From NCBI GenBank assembly GCA_041494275.1, contig JBGQAM010000029.1, forward strand, positions 1 to 19,801: a stretch of DNA of 19,801 nucleotides, in the 5' to 3' direction. The notes below the pieces were generated by a model. The model worked only from the letters and a program-made list of their open reading frames with translations. It was not told the DNA's origin and ran no database searches. Both the position numbers and the translations under genes were made by a program. This DNA comes from COMBO-56-21 sp041494275. Lineage in GTDB: Archaea > Thermoplasmatota > Thermoplasmata > UBA10834. Shown in pieces: positions 18,969-19,801 of this stretch (position 1 is its first letter; the number at the start of each line of letters is the position of its first letter).

Positions 18969-19801
18969 ATGATCAAGGAGAAGGTCAAGACGGGGATAGC
19001 CGGGCTTGACGAGATGCTGGAGGGTGGCCTGATTCCCGGGAGAGCATATGTTGTCTCAGGGACCTCCGGAACTGGGAAGACGACGCTCGCCATGCAGTTC
19101 CTTCTGGACGGGGCGAGAAAAGGAGAGCGAGTTATATACATCTCCATCGACGAGCCTCCAAATGAAGTGTACCAGAACATGCGATCTTTTGGGTGGGACA
19201 TTGACAGAGTGCAGGTTTTCGACGCGACACCTGACATCATGAGCTACGACAAGACACCCGTGAGGGACGTCTCCACCGAGCGCAAGGTCGTGTACTTCAA
19301 GGAGATGGCGGGCGAAATCAGACAGACATCTGACAGAAGTCCCGTGGACATGACCGTGAGCACGATCCAAGAGCTGCTGAAACAGGAGATGAGGCAGAGG
19401 AAGTACTCCAGGGTAGTGGTGGACTCTCTGACCTCCCTCAAGTATTTCTACATAAGGACAAGCGAGGAGAACTCCACGCTCATTTCCTTCTTCAGGCTCC
19501 TTTCAGACCTGGGGGTCACGAGCCTGCTGACCGTCCAGCTCCCCGAGATATCCAAGCCAGAAGTCGAAGTGCACATCGCGCGAGGGGAGATCAGACTCCA
19601 CAAGTGGATCGACGGTCGCGGAATGACTCGAGGCGTGACCATCGAGAAGTACAGAGGGTCGTCCCATGACAGCCGTCTGAGGAGCATGAAGATATCTTCT
19701 GACGGTGTGACGGTCAAGACACTCGCGGGCGAGAACGCCGGGAAGGATGCCGAGGCGAAGGAAGAGGAGACTCCTCCGCCGGCACCACAAGAGGTCTTGC
19801 C
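18969..19801 (+). CDS. Single-domain KaiC-like RecA ATPase, 3' end outside window
   Basis: 277 codons are visible and the stop lies beyond the right edge. One RecA/KaiC domain fills residues 5-245: TGIAGLDEMLEGGLIPG, Walker A GTSGTGKTT (31-39), a catalytic-Glu segment ISIDEPPNEV (Glu62) and Walker B VVVDSLTSLK (149-158). A KYRGSSHDSRLRSMKIS segment corresponds to the KaiC C-terminal region of the ATPase core. After about residue 255 the chain becomes Ala/Glu/Pro-rich (KEEETPPPAPQ) and probably disordered. Archaeal KaiC-like proteins act in signalling, motility or DNA-linked roles; circadian KaiC has two such domains. The ATG has no strong ribosome site (AAGG about 10 nt ahead). It is divergent from the MFS gene. 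What follows the tail is unknown. Confidence 0.92.
   Translation, partial: MIKEKVKTGIAGLDEMLEGGLIPGRAYVVSGTSGTGKTTLAMQFLLDGARKGERVIYISIDEPPNEVYQNMRSFGWDIDRVQVFDATPDIMSYDKTPVRDVSTERKVVYFKEMAGEIRQTSDRSPVDMTVSTIQELLKQEMRQRKYSRVVVDSLTSLKYFYIRTSEENSTLISFFRLLSDLGVTSLLTVQLPEISKPEVEVHIARGEIRLHKWIDGRGMTRGVTIEKYRGSSHDSRLRSMKISSDGVTVKTLAGENAGKDAEAKEEETPPPAPQEVL

Noticed and set aside
1..19801. CRISPR arrays, insertion sequences or attachment sites
   Set aside because: No regularly spaced repeats, transposase-like proteins or terminal inverted repeats were seen; the region reads as core chromosome.

Overview
The window looks like a compact, GC-rich chromosome segment of a euryarchaeal-type archaeon, most probably of the Thermoplasmatota. 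Archaeal markers are deoxyhypusine synthase, an archaeal-type phenylalanyl-tRNA synthetase beta subunit, archaeal phosphopantetheine adenylyltransferase, a DUF2116-type zinc-ribbon/membrane protein, a KaiC-like RecA ATPase and TATA boxes about 26 bp ahead of starts. Two traits narrow it: a class II (bacterial-type) HMG-CoA reductase and a phosphopantetheine adenylyltransferase fused to an inosine/xanthosine-triphosphatase domain. I know both from Thermoplasma-like archaea. Lineage is inference; there is no rRNA here.

Layout. Bases 1-955 (-) hold the first two thirds of a trimethylamine-methyltransferase (MttB/COG5598) family gene cut by the window edge. A tRNA-Leu(GAG) follows at 1187-1271 (+). 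A minus-strand operon (4386-1304) carries deoxyhypusine synthase, an unrecognised coiled-coil protein and an NAD-type isocitrate/homoisocitrate dehydrogenase. A CBS-domain protein (+) converges on a large unrecognised zinc-ribbon protein (-). A CDF metal transporter (+) overlaps the 3' end of a minus-strand unit made of HMG-CoA reductase, a polyprenol/phytol-kinase-like membrane protein and a degenerate thymidylate-kinase-like P-loop protein.

HMG-CoA reductase is divergent from mevalonate kinase 1, which leads a plus-strand run with a DUF2116 protein and the CoaD-NTPase fusion. Two tandem cysteine-rich small proteins (-) follow. Next is an intergenic island (13088-13385) with a palindrome, two mutually exclusive hairpins and two tiny ORFs. 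A second, sequence-distinct mevalonate kinase (-), a DMT-family transporter (+), tRNA-Ser(TGA) (-), PheT (-), an MFS transporter (-) and a KaiC-like ATPase running off the right edge (+) complete the window.

Functionally the central part (7.6-14.3 kb) is an isoprenoid/membrane-lipid neighbourhood: mevalonate synthesis (HMGR), two GHMP kinases of the mevalonate type, and a lipid-alcohol kinase translationally coupled to a nucleotide-monophosphate-kinase-like protein. The most interesting leads are that coupled pair as a possible prenyl-alcohol salvage route, the two unlike mevalonate kinases, the paired 8-cysteine proteins with their palindromic promoter and neighbouring switch-like RNA, and the MttB homologue cut just before its pyrrolysine position. 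Genes are tightly packed, with convergent stops overlapping or 3 bp apart, and several starts appear leaderless. All domain names come from recognising sequence motifs by eye; no database search was run.
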